Below are positions 48,292-56,734 of a stretch of 64,000 bases of DNA, in pieces. The notes under the pieces are model-generated. The model saw nothing but the letters and a program-made list of their open reading frames with translations. It was not told the DNA's origin and did no database searches. The position numbers were made by a program, and so were the translations under genes. Every line of letters begins with the position of its first letter. Positions within the stretch are counted from its first letter, which is position 1. Source of the stretch: Geothrix oryzisoli (GTDB lineage: Bacteria; Acidobacteriota; Holophagae; Holophagales; Holophagaceae); contig NZ_JAKZLB010000002.1 of NCBI RefSeq assembly GCF_022808865.1, forward strand, positions 324,019 to 388,018. The letters run 5' to 3'.

Positions 48292-49197
48292 TCAGGTGGC
48301 GGGGTGGTCGGGATCCCACTGGCGGCGCAGGCGGTGCAGCAGCAGGCGCACTTCCAGCAGCAGGGGACGCGTGGCCAGGAAGCAGAGGAAGCCCGCCAGC
48401 GGCACGGTGACCTTGAAGCCGATGTGCCGGAAGCCAAGAGCGCCCGTCACGCCGCCGGCCAGGAAGGCGATGAGGATCAGCAGCAGGAGGGTCAGCTTCT
48501 GGCGGTTGGCCACGATGCGTTCCCGGCCATGCCGATGGTGGACGTTCACGTAGGTGAGGCGGCTCAGCTCGATGCCGATGTCCGTGACCGTGCCCGTGAG
48601 GTGCGTGGTGCGCACGGCCGCCCCGGAGATGATGGAGGTGACCGTGTTGTGCATGCCCATGATGAAGCAGAGCAGCATGACGGTGGTGGGCAGGGTGAAG
48701 CTGATCTCCTGCTGGAGGCGGTTCCCCATGAAGCCGAAGACCATCATCAGGACGGCTTCCAGGACCAGGGTCAGCGCATAGCGGCTGCGCATGCGCCGGC
48801 GCTGGCCGAGGCTGATCAGGGTGGTGCAGACGAAGGCTCCGGCGAGGAAGCTCAACATCATGGAGAGGGCCGCGAGTGCGGTGGTGAGGTCGCCGTCGGC
48901 CAGTTCATCCGCCATGGAGGAGACCACGCCGGTCACGTGCGAGGTGTAGTGGCTGACCGCCAGGAAACCGCCGGCGTTGACCGCTCCGGCCACGAAGGCC
49001 ATGGCCCAGGCCAGCTGGCGGTTCAGGCTTTCGGACCTCAGGGCCCCTTCGCGGACCAGGAGTTTCTCCTGGATGGGCAGGGTGGCCAGGGCCGTTTCGA
49101 CCGCCGCCTGCAACTGATGGCCAGACAGGCGTTTCCTCAGCAGCCGCTGGAGGTAGCGGCCAGCGATCAGCTGGAAATAACGGGGAATGCGGCGCAT
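48292..49197 (-). CDS. DUF1275 (YoaK-type) inner-membrane protein
   Basis: A 301-aa multi-pass membrane protein of the DUF1275/YoaK family. The hallmark stretch GAVNAGGFLAVSHYTSHVTG is in the first helix pair (about 70-90), followed by four or five further helices, for example TALAALSMMLSFLAGAFV and VMLLCFIMGMHNTVTSI. The family function is unknown; SulP-like transport has been suggested because of fold similarity. The N-terminal 60 residues are a basic, helical cytoplasmic extension not usual in short members. Convergent with the preceding gene and divergent from asparaginase. Confidence 0.82.
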   Translation of the reverse strand: MRRIPRYFQLIAGRYLQRLLRKRLSGHQLQAAVETALATLPIQEKLLVREGALRSESLNRQLAWAMAFVAGAVNAGGFLAVSHYTSHVTGVVSSMADELADGDLTTALAALSMMLSFLAGAFVCTTLISLGQRRRMRSRYALTLVLEAVLMMVFGFMGNRLQQEISFTLPTTVMLLCFIMGMHNTVTSIISGAAVRTTHLTGTVTDIGIELSRLTYVNVHHRHGRERIVANRQKLTLLLLILIAFLAGGVTGALGFRHIGFKVTVPLAGFLCFLATRPLLLEVRLLLHRLRRQWDPDHPAT

Positions 49198-49323
49198 GGG
49201 ATGGCGAAGTGCCTGTTTCAGTTAACCATCCGGGAGCCCCGCAGGCCAACCGCAGGGCAGGCTCCAGGGCCCCGGCGGGCGCCTCGATGGAGAAGTCCGC
49301 CCCGTTTCGATTAGGGTGGAACC

Positions 49324-50331
49324 ATGCGGACGATCCTCCTCCTCCACACCGGCGGTACTCTGGGCATGATGCCCAGTGGTGATCCGGCTGCCTTGGCCCC
49401 GGGGCGGTTCCTGGACCACCTGCTGGAGCAGGTCCCCGAGCTGGGCCAGATGGCGAAGCTGTCCGTGGAGGTCCCCTTCAACCAGGATTCCTCCTGTCTG
49501 GAGCCGGAGCACATCCTCGCGCTGGCCACCCGCGTGCGGGCCGAGGCGCAGGCGGTCGATGGGTTCGTGATCATCCATGGCACGGACACGATGGCCTTCA
49601 CGGCCTCCTGCCTGGGGTTCCTCCTGGCGGATCTGGGCAAGCCCGTGGTGCTCACGGGCAGTCAGCGGCCCCTGGCCTTCGTGCGCAGCGATGCCCGCAG
49701 CAACCTCGTCAATGCGGTGGACCTGGCCTGCCGGGGCATCCCCGAGGTGGGGATCTGCTTCGGCACCCACTGGATCCGCGGCGTGGCGGCGGACAAGCTG
49801 AGCGTCCACCAGTTCGAGGCCTTCCAGAGCCCCAACCTGCCCCCGCTAGCCGAGATCGGGGCGGAGGTGCGGCTCCACCCCGAGGTGGGGCAGTTCGTCC
49901 GACAGGTGCCTCCGGATCTGGGCGACCGCCTGGACCTGGCCATCCACACCCTGACGCCCCACCCCGGCATGGCCTGGTACCCGGCCCCGCACGGGGCCCG
50001 GGCCATCCTGATCCAGGCCTTCGGAGCCGGCAACCTGCCCATGGGCCGGGAAGACCTCCGCGCCACCCTGGAGGACGCCCGGGAGCGGCGGTTGCCCGTG
50101 GTGGTGATCTCGCAGTGCCCCTATGGGGGCGTGGACCTCTCGGCCTACGAAATGGGGCGGCGGATCGAGGAGATGGGCGCCATCTCCGGCGGCCTGCACA
50201 CCCGCTGGGCGGCGCTGGCCAAGCTGGGCCTCGTGCTGGGCGCCGGCGGCGGGATCAACGAGGTGCGGGAGGCCTTCGGGGTAAGGTGGGCCGGAGAGCC
50301 CATGCCAGAAGGAGCGTGGGCTCAAGCCTGA
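49324..50331 (+). CDS. ansA: Type I L-asparaginase
   Basis: Hydrolyses L-asparagine to aspartate and ammonia; 335 aa, cytoplasmic (no signal peptide), which favours type I. The first catalytic threonine is T12 in LHTGGTLGMMPSGD; the second triad segment is VIIHGTDTMAFTAS. The LTGSQRPLAFVRSDARSN segment is also typical. The start ATG at 49324 follows GGTGG. Its last coding bases (GAGEPMPEGAWAQA region) lie in a 122-bp unit that is tandemly repeated directly downstream, in the second copy of which the frame would already end after GEPMP. Confidence 0.92.
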   Translation: MRTILLLHTGGTLGMMPSGDPAALAPGRFLDHLLEQVPELGQMAKLSVEVPFNQDSSCLEPEHILALATRVRAEAQAVDGFVIIHGTDTMAFTASCLGFLLADLGKPVVLTGSQRPLAFVRSDARSNLVNAVDLACRGIPEVGICFGTHWIRGVAADKLSVHQFEAFQSPNLPPLAEIGAEVRLHPEVGQFVRQVPPDLGDRLDLAIHTLTPHPGMAWYPAPHGARAILIQAFGAGNLPMGREDLRATLEDARERRLPVVVISQCPYGGVDLSAYEMGRRIEEMGAISGGLHTRWAALAKLGLVLGAGGGINEVREAFGVRWAGEPMPEGAWAQA

Positions 50332-50409
50332 ACGCCGCATGATTCCCTCCCTGTGGGGCCCCGCTCCACAGGTCCCCCGCAGCCTGTTCCGCGACCCACA
50401 TGGTCGGGA
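50288..50409 (+). repeat. Tandem unit 1: asparaginase 3' end plus cloverleaf repeat copy B
   Basis: A 122-base unit made of the last 52 bases around the ansA end (50288-50339) and a copy of the 71-bp repeat from 50340. Compared with the copy at 35091, arm 1 pairs perfectly (TGTGG/CCACA) while arm 2 is damaged by a one-base loss (GGTCCCCCGCAGCC). The closing CCTCCC/GGGAGG stem and GACC/GGTC arm are kept. Confidence 0.75.
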
Positions 50410-50531
50410 GGGCCGGAGAGCCCATGCCATAAGGAGCGTGGGCTCAAGCCTGAACGCCGCGTGATTCCCTCCCTGTGGGGCCCTGCTCCACAGGCTGCCC
50501 CATAGCCTGTTCCGCGACCCACATGGCCAGA
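50410..50531 (+). repeat. Tandem unit 2: second asparaginase tail plus cloverleaf repeat copy C
   Basis: Bases 50410-50461 match 50288-50339 in 50 of 52 positions; one change turns GAA into a TAA stop. A third copy of the repeat follows at 50462 but breaks off after CCCACATGGCC, losing the right closing arm. Arm 1 is intact, arm 2 is GGCTG/TAGCC with a G-T pair. It is the more decayed copy. Confidence 0.75.
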
Positions 50532-50540
50532 GGCTGCGAG

Positions 50541-50562
50541 GCCCCCCGCGCCTCCGGGGGGC
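50541..50562. other. GC-rich hairpin after the repeats
   Basis: GCCCCCCG (50541-50548) pairs with CGGGGGGC (50555-50562) across a 6-base loop. With no T tract it is a weak terminator candidate for asparaginase. Confidence 0.4.
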
Positions 50563-50843
50563 TGTTCGCCCCGGCGGCACCCTTGGGCACAGCCCTGGAT
50601 AGTATTGGCCGGAAGTATTGTTTTTTACCAATGACGAGTTGCAGGTCTTGATTTGATTGCTGGTTGTCAATTCGAAAGGCCCTTAGTGTGCCCAATTCCG
50701 AAAAGGTTTAATTTTTTTTGATGGACCGGTGGAAAATCCCTTTGCTCCAGGTGCATACTCTCGGGATTCCCAATTACACCTCATGAGTCGATGGCTCATG
50801 AACAGCCCAGTAATTCCCACCCATTCCACAGGAGGAAGGTTCC
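50563..50843 (+). promoter_or_regulatory. AT-rich promoter region of the outer-membrane cassette
   Basis: About 280 bp of clearly AT-richer DNA between the repeat cluster and the first barrel gene. It includes a run of eight T (near 50713-50720). A 7-bp inverted repeat TCATGAG/CTCATGA (50781-50787 with 50795-50801) lies 42 bp before the start codon and could be an operator or a leader hairpin. A ribosome site AGGAGG (near 50831) precedes the ATG at 50844. No gene seen. Confidence 0.45.
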
Positions 50844-51566
50844 ATGAAACTACCTTTCAAGCAGGCATCCCTGGTGGCTCTGCTGGCCATGGGCGTGGCG
50901 CTTCCCGTAGGCGCCCAGGACATCCAGTACGGCGTGAAGTTCGGTGGCGGCGCCGTGGTCGGGGCCATTGGACCCCAGGCTTCGCGCGCGACGATGAACG
51001 CGGCGTTTTTCGCGGAGCGCCCCTTCGGCAAGACCAGCGAGATCTTCGCTGAGTTCAACTACCGGGTCTATCGCTCGGTGGATCACGAAGTGACCCAGTT
51101 CATCACGGGATACAACATCAATGGGACGACGGGCGCCATCATTCCCGCCACGTCCGTGGACATCCGGAAGGACAACCTGGATGGGTATTCCCTGAGCGTG
51201 GGCTATCGCCAGCAGATCTTCGACTCCGTCTTCTGGTGGCACGGGGGTCTCTCCCTGAACAACCTGACCTCCCAGCAGGAGGTTACGGGCCAGCTCGCTC
51301 CCGGCGTGGCCACCACGGCCGGCGTGAACAATACGAACCGGGAAGGCCTCAATTTCACGCCGGGCAAGAGCTCCCTCCGTCCCGGGTTGTTCCTCGGCGC
51401 GCAGGCCAAGCTCACCCCGAACTTCTTCACCGAAGTGAACCTCACCGGCGTGGGCTACCAGTGGGTCAACTACGTGCCCTACGCCTACACCGGCCAGCCC
51501 GCCCATGTGGAGACCACCAACAAGTTCAAGGTGTCGATCGACATCAACGTCGGATTCCGGTTCTAG
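50844..51566 (+). CDS. Small outer-membrane beta-barrel protein
   Basis: A 240-aa protein with a clean signal peptide (1-25, KQASLVALLAMGVALPVGAQ), then alternating amphipathic strands typical of an 8- to 10-strand barrel (for example IFAEFNYRVYRSV, YSLSVGYRQQIFD, FFTEVNLTGVGYQWV) and a C-terminal phenylalanine in INVGFRF, the BAM recognition signal. OmpW/OmpA-like porin folds are possible. First gene of a cassette with the fifth receptor (45 bp downstream) and a second barrel. Probably assists the receptor or uses the same cue; substrate unknown. Confidence 0.75.
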   Translation: MKLPFKQASLVALLAMGVALPVGAQDIQYGVKFGGGAVVGAIGPQASRATMNAAFFAERPFGKTSEIFAEFNYRVYRSVDHEVTQFITGYNINGTTGAIIPATSVDIRKDNLDGYSLSVGYRQQIFDSVFWWHGGLSLNNLTSQQEVTGQLAPGVATTAGVNNTNREGLNFTPGKSSLRPGLFLGAQAKLTPNFFTEVNLTGVGYQWVNYVPYAYTGQPAHVETTNKFKVSIDINVGFRF

Positions 51567-51611
51567 TCCAGCGCCCCAACCCATTTTTCGAAATGATTCG
51601 GAGGTAGGAAC

Positions 51612-54600
51612 ATGAAAACGTTGCAGCGACTGACGGCGCTGGGCGCGGTGCTCGTGGGCACGTCGCTCATGGCACAGGAAAGCGTCGGCACCATTGTGGG
51701 AATCGTCCGGGACGCCAATGGCGCCCCCATCGCCGGCGCCCATCTCGACTTGACCGGGCCCAAGCTGGTGGGCCAGCGGGCCGCGACCACCAATGAGCGG
51801 GGCGAGTATCGCATGCCGCTCGTTCTGCCGGGTGAATACCAGCTCTCCGTGAGGAAGGAGGGCTACATCGGCTCCAAGAGCGAGTTCCGCCTGGGGGCAG
51901 GCCAGACCCTGCGCCAGGAGTTCGGCCTCAAGGCCATCGCCACCGCCGGAACGCAAGTGGAAGTGGTGGCCGCCTTCGCCGCCGGGGTCGACAAGACCGA
52001 GACCAAGACCTCGACCAACATCTCCGCCGAGACCCTCCAGGCCCTCCCCACCGGATCGCTCAACTCCTATGGCGCGCTGTATACCGCGCCGGGTGTGGTG
52101 GGCAGTACTCAATACCCGGTGGTGCGCGGCGGTCTGACGGGTGAAACCCAGTTCACGGTGAACGGCATCAGCGTCCGCGACAGCGTGGTGCGCCAGGGCC
52201 GCCAGTTCGAGGTGGTGATCGACGACCTCATCGAGGACATCTCGGTCATCCAGAGTCCCCTGAACGCCAAGTACGGCAACGCCTCCGGCGGCATCGTCAA
52301 CGCCGTCACCAAGACCGGCGGCAACGACTTCAGCGGCAGCCTCCGCGTGAAGCTCAGCAAGGGGTCCTGGGGCGCCCTCTCGGGTCCCGTCATCGGCCGC
52401 GGAGGAGCCACCTGGTTGTCCAACGGCAGTGTCCAGTCGGACGACCTATCCAAGACCTACGAGTACACGATCACGGGTCCCATCATCAAGGACGTGCTGA
52501 CCTTCACCTATGCGGGCCGCATCAACCCCGTGACCTATCCGGTGGCCACCAGCACCAACATCGTGGACCTCGGCCGGAACTACCTTCCGGGACTGGGTGC
52601 GACGGCTTGGACCTATGGCGCCAGTTCCGGGAACCCGATGGTCGGCACCGGCCCCCGCAAGTCGTCCACCAACCAGTACAAGCTGTTCTGGCTGCCCGCC
52701 CAGGGCCACCAGGTGGAAGTCTTCTACACGGATGACAAGCTCGGTCCCTACTTCGACACGCAGTACGGCAACCTCGACCAGGCGAACCAGAGCCTCGCGG
52801 CCTCGAACCAGTCGTCGGAACGGCCTTTCTACGGCATCAACTACCGCGGCATCTTCGGCTCCAACAGCATCCTGGACGTGAAGTACGGCAAGAAACGGTC
52901 GGCCGTGCACTTCTCCTCGGGCCCGCTGGATCCGGTCACGGTGAGGGTCTGGACCAACGCCGCCACCAGCTTCTTCAGTACCACGGGTTCGTGGGGCACC
53001 TATGCCACCAATGGCGACTACCTCAGTCCCGCCGCCGAAGTGCGGCAGGCCGAGACGGCCAGCGCGAACTTCAACTGGTTCAGTGGCGCGCACAACGTGG
53101 ATGTCGGCGTGGAGATGCTGAAGGAAACGGCCTTCCTGCCTGAGCAGAGCGGCCCCAACCGCCGCGTGTTCTACATGCCCGGCCGCGACCTGACCGGGAA
53201 CTATGTGGTCTACAACTACGTCGGGTCCACGGCCCAGACCATGACCTCGGCCACCCTGCGCAACAGCAACGCCTACATCCCGGAGATGCGCACCTACCAG
53301 GACGGCGGATCCGGTGACACGCAGAACTACGACACCACCTGGTCCATCTACGCCAACGACCTCTGGACGCTCAGCAACCACTGGAGCGTGATGGGCGGCC
53401 TCCGCTTCGACCGCTGGGAGGACAAGGACCGGGCCGGCACCAACATCAAATCCAACGCCGTGTCCCCGCGCCTGGAGGTGAAGTACGACATCCAGGGGAA
53501 CAATGTCCACCTGCTGAACCTGTCCTACGGAGAGTTCCGCGGCACCATCGGCCAGGGCAACCTGGGCGGTCTCTTCGCCCATCGGCCCGGCAACCAGATC
53601 GCGCGCCGCTTCTGGAGCGTGGGCTCCACCCTGCCCGCGGCCACGGCGACCCTGGCGGATATCACCAACCCCGCGAACTACGGCTACGTCTATACGGTCC
53701 AGGACGCTGATGCGCTGTATACGGTCAATCACGGTCTGAAGCCGGAAAACACCCATGAGATCCAGCTGGGCTACCGCCGGAATTTCGGCAACGGCGGGTT
53801 CTTCCGCTCCACGCTCGTCTACCGCTGGTTCACGGACCTCTGGTACCGCACGGGATTCGATGCCGTCGTCACCATCCCCGACTTCACGGGGCAGGCGGCC
53901 ACGGTGCCCACGGGCTACCTGAGCAAGCTGGATACCGATCCGCAGGGCAAGCGCCGCTTCCGCAGCCTGGAAACTGAGTGGAAATACCCCATCGTCCGGG
54001 GCACCAGCTTCACCCTGGACTACGCCGGCAACTGGACCTTCAGCCGGCTCTATTCCACGGAGACCTGGCGTGAAGGCAACGTCGCCAGCTCGGGGACCCG
54101 CTTCATCGACAAGTACAACGCCTTCGGCATCTCCCAGGATTCCTACAACCCCTATGGCCCCCTCGAATACCTGAGCACCGCCAACGTGGTGAAGGGCTGG
54201 CTGTCGGCCGCCATCACCTCCAAGCGGGGCATCAAGAACGAAGTCACCCTCATGGGCAGCTACACCAGCGGCGCGCCGTACAGCATGGCGATGACGCAGA
54301 GCCTGCCGGCCGGATACTTCACCAGCGGCGCCACGGGACTCCCCACGACCATGCCGGAGTACCTGAACGGCCGGGGCCGGTTCACGAGCCCGGACTACTT
54401 CCAGTGCGACCTGCAGTGGAACGTCACCGTGCCCTTGAAGGGGAAGCTCCAGTTCTTCACCTACGTGAGCATGTACAACATTTTCAATACGATCATGCCG
54501 AACGGCGCCTACAACTATGCAGGGGTCTACCGCGACTCGAGCACGGCGATCCGGCCCTATCCCGACACGAACCCCACCCTGCAGGTGGGCACGCCGTCCG

Positions 54601-54668
54601 GGTTCGGCCTCCCCAACAGCCTGAGCGGCCGTCGGTCCTTCGGGATCGACATGGGCATCAAGTTCTGA
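51612..54668 (+). CDS. Oar-type TonB-dependent receptor 5
   Basis: Outer-membrane receptor of 1018 aa. Signal peptide (1-20, ending SLMAQE), regulatory domain (about 24-105, GAPIAGAHLDLTGPK), plug (about 115-250, with LPTGSLNSYGALYTAPGVV and GGIVNAVTKTGGNDFSGS) and barrel ending SFGIDMGIKF. AGGTAG-like ribosome site 6-8 bases before the ATG at 51612. The plug motif identifies it with the four receptors at 14126-27477, but it lies in a separate operon on the other strand, between two small barrel proteins. Substrate unknown. Confidence 0.9.
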   Translation: MKTLQRLTALGAVLVGTSLMAQESVGTIVGIVRDANGAPIAGAHLDLTGPKLVGQRAATTNERGEYRMPLVLPGEYQLSVRKEGYIGSKSEFRLGAGQTLRQEFGLKAIATAGTQVEVVAAFAAGVDKTETKTSTNISAETLQALPTGSLNSYGALYTAPGVVGSTQYPVVRGGLTGETQFTVNGISVRDSVVRQGRQFEVVIDDLIEDISVIQSPLNAKYGNASGGIVNAVTKTGGNDFSGSLRVKLSKGSWGALSGPVIGRGGATWLSNGSVQSDDLSKTYEYTITGPIIKDVLTFTYAGRINPVTYPVATSTNIVDLGRNYLPGLGATAWTYGASSGNPMVGTGPRKSSTNQYKLFWLPAQGHQVEVFYTDDKLGPYFDTQYGNLDQANQSLAASNQSSERPFYGINYRGIFGSNSILDVKYGKKRSAVHFSSGPLDPVTVRVWTNAATSFFSTTGSWGTYATNGDYLSPAAEVRQAETASANFNWFSGAHNVDVGVEMLKETAFLPEQSGPNRRVFYMPGRDLTGNYVVYNYVGSTAQTMTSATLRNSNAYIPEMRTYQDGGSGDTQNYDTTWSIYANDLWTLSNHWSVMGGLRFDRWEDKDRAGTNIKSNAVSPRLEVKYDIQGNNVHLLNLSYGEFRGTIGQGNLGGLFAHRPGNQIARRFWSVGSTLPAATATLADITNPANYGYVYTVQDADALYTVNHGLKPENTHEIQLGYRRNFGNGGFFRSTLVYRWFTDLWYRTGFDAVVTIPDFTGQAATVPTGYLSKLDTDPQGKRRFRSLETEWKYPIVRGTSFTLDYAGNWTFSRLYSTETWREGNVASSGTRFIDKYNAFGISQDSYNPYGPLEYLSTANVVKGWLSAAITSKRGIKNEVTLMGSYTSGAPYSMAMTQSLPAGYFTSGATGLPTTMPEYLNGRGRFTSPDYFQCDLQWNVTVPLKGKLQFFTYVSMYNIFNTIMPNGAYNYAGVYRDSSTAIRPYPDTNPTLQVGTPSGFGLPNSLSGRRSFGIDMGIKF

Positions 54669-54699
54669 GTCAACCAGCTGATATCACCAGGAGGATGAT

Positions 54700-55323
54700 G
54701 TGAACATGAAACACGCTCGGTACCTGCTGGCCGGCCTCGTGGTCACCAGCGCCTTCGCTCAGGAGGCGAAGCCCAAGCCGCTGTATTTCGGCGCCACCTA
54801 CGTCTTCAACGAAGGCGACCTCCGGAAGTACGCCGGCGGCAAAGCCTGGTCCTACGCCTTCGAGTTCGGCTACGAGATGATTCCCTCGAGCGAGGGGATT
54901 GGCGCCAACCTCTATGGACGCTACATGCGGACCTTCGGAGACCGCCGCTACTCCACGCCGACCCTGAACGTCTTCCCGGCCGGAGGCGTGAAGCTGCAGC
55001 TCGATACGGTGACCGTGGGCCTGGATCTCACCTTCGCCACGCCGATCAAGGGGCTGGTTCCCTACGCCGGACTGAACTTGAACTACTATGACGGCACCAA
55101 GACGGACTCCTTCCTCGCACCGAAGTACTCCTTCGAGGATTCCAAAGCGAAGGCTGGTGTCCGGATGGGCATCCAGTACCGGTTCAATGATTCCTGGTCG
55201 GCTGCCGTGGACTACAACTTCACGGAATGGCGCTCGGCCCGGACCGAGACCCGGATTCCCGGTGTGAACCCGATGAATCCAAGCTGGGTCGGGCTGACGG
55301 CCCGCTACAACTTCTCGTACTGA
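54700..55323 (+). CDS. Small outer-membrane beta-barrel protein
   Basis: A 207-aa exported barrel protein. Signal peptide (about 1-20, RYLLAGLVVTSAFAQE), followed by porin-like strands (YFGATYVFNEGDL, AYAFEFGYEMI, GIQYRFNDSWSAAVDYNFTEW) and C-terminal aromatic end LTARYNFSY. AGGAGG at 54689-54694 lies 5 bases before GTG at 54700 and 11 before ATG at 54706; either can be the start. Third gene of the barrel-receptor-barrel cassette, closed by a strong terminator. Family not recognised beyond the general opacity/OmpA-like barrel pattern. Confidence 0.75.
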   Translation: MNMKHARYLLAGLVVTSAFAQEAKPKPLYFGATYVFNEGDLRKYAGGKAWSYAFEFGYEMIPSSEGIGANLYGRYMRTFGDRRYSTPTLNVFPAGGVKLQLDTVTVGLDLTFATPIKGLVPYAGLNLNYYDGTKTDSFLAPKYSFEDSKAKAGVRMGIQYRFNDSWSAAVDYNFTEWRSARTETRIPGVNPMNPSWVGLTARYNFSY

Positions 55324-55344
55324 TCCCGTCGGTTCTTGCAGGAG

Positions 55345-55369
55345 GGGGGCCTGGCAACAGGCCCCCTTT
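55345..55369 (+). terminator. Rho-independent terminator of the outer-membrane cassette
   Basis: GGGGGCCTG (55345-55353) pairs perfectly with CAGGCCCCC (55358-55366) and is followed by TTT, 21 bp after the stop codon of the second barrel gene. Confidence 0.85.
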
Positions 55370-55436
55370 CCCTGTCGGCGGGCGTGCAGCGGGAGAGCCT
55401 GGAGCCCGGTAGAATGGAGGTTTCCGGGACACTTCC

Positions 55437-56705
55437 ATGCTTGACGCCAACCTCCTGCGCAACGACCTCGACGCCGTGGCGGCGCGCCTGTCCGAACGCG
55501 GGTACACGCTGGACCGCGCCCGCTACCAGGACCTGGACCAGCGCCGCCGCGTCGCCTTGCAGGAGGCCGAGGCCCTGAAGGTGGAGCGCAACCGCGTGAG
55601 CGAGGAAGTGGGGCGCCTCAAGCGGGCGAAGGAGAACGCGGACCACCTCATCGCCCAGCAGCGGGAGGTGGGCGACCGGCTCAAGGCGCTGGAGGCCGCC
55701 GAACGGGAGATCGAGGCCGTTTTCAGGGACTTCCTGGCGGGCATTCCCAACCCCCCCCACGCCAGCGTGCCCTCGGGCCGTGATGAGCACGCGAACGTGG
55801 AGATCAAGCGCTGGGGCCGGGTTCCGGAGATCGCCGCCCCCCGGGATCACGTGGACCTGGGTACCGCTCTCGGCATCCTGGACCTGGACCGGGCGGCCAA
55901 GCTCAGCGGCGCGCGCTTCGCGGTGCTGAAGGGCCTGGGCGCCAAGCTGGAGCGGGCCCTCATCGCCTTCATGCTCGATCGCCAGACCGCCGCGGGCTAC
56001 ACCGAGGTCATCCCGCCCTACCTGGTGAACGCGGACAGCATGTACGGCACGGGCCAGCTGCCCAAGTTCGAGCAGGACCTCTTCAAGACCTCCCGCGGGG
56101 ACGGGGCTGCGCTGTATCTCATCCCCACCGCGGAAGTGCCCGTCACCAACCTCTACCGCGATGAGATCCTGCCCGCCGAGGCGCTGCCCATGCGCCACTG
56201 CGCCTTCACGCCCTGCTTCCGCAGCGAGGCGGGCAGCTACGGCAAGGACACCAAGGGCATCATCCGCCAGCACCAGTTCCACAAGGTGGAGCTGGTGACG
56301 TTCACCGCCGCCGACCAGGCCGAGGCCGAACTGGAGCGCCTGACGGAGAATGCCGAGGCCATCCTCGAGGCCCTGGGCCTGCCGTACCGGCGCGTGCTGC
56401 TCTGCACGGGCGACATGGGCTTCAGCAGCCAGAAGACCTACGACCTGGAGGTGTGGCTGCCCTCGCAGAACACCTACCGGGAGATCAGCTCCTGCAGCTG
56501 GTTCGGGGATTTCCAGGCCCGGCGCGCCAACATCCGCATGAAGGGGAAGGAGGGCAAGCCCGCCTTCGTGAACACCCTGAACGGCAGCGGCCTGGCCGTG
56601 GGCCGCACCTGGGTGGCCATCCTGGAGAACTACCAGCAGCCCGATGGCAGCATCGTGGTTCCGGAGGCTCTACGGCCCTACCTCGGCGCTGAGGTGATCC
56701 GCTGA
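55437..56705 (+). CDS. serS: Seryl-tRNA synthetase
   Basis: Class II synthetase, 422 aa. The N-terminal coiled-coil arm that grips the long variable arm of tRNA-Ser spans about 30-110 (KVERNRVSEEVGRLKRAKEN). Class II motif 2 appears as TPCFRSEAGSYGKDTKGIIRQHQFHKVE and motif 3 as LNGSGLAVGRTWVAILENYQ (described here in two parts; both in the correct order). GGAGG lies upstream of the ATG at 55437 with a long spacing. TAGAAT near 55413 could be its -10 box. No anomalies. Confidence 0.96.
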   Translation: MLDANLLRNDLDAVAARLSERGYTLDRARYQDLDQRRRVALQEAEALKVERNRVSEEVGRLKRAKENADHLIAQQREVGDRLKALEAAEREIEAVFRDFLAGIPNPPHASVPSGRDEHANVEIKRWGRVPEIAAPRDHVDLGTALGILDLDRAAKLSGARFAVLKGLGAKLERALIAFMLDRQTAAGYTEVIPPYLVNADSMYGTGQLPKFEQDLFKTSRGDGAALYLIPTAEVPVTNLYRDEILPAEALPMRHCAFTPCFRSEAGSYGKDTKGIIRQHQFHKVELVTFTAADQAEAELERLTENAEAILEALGLPYRRVLLCTGDMGFSSQKTYDLEVWLPSQNTYREISSCSWFGDFQARRANIRMKGKEGKPAFVNTLNGSGLAVGRTWVAILENYQQPDGSIVVPEALRPYLGAEVIR

Positions 56706-56734
56706 GGACCGGGCCCGTCCTTTGCGCTGAAGGC

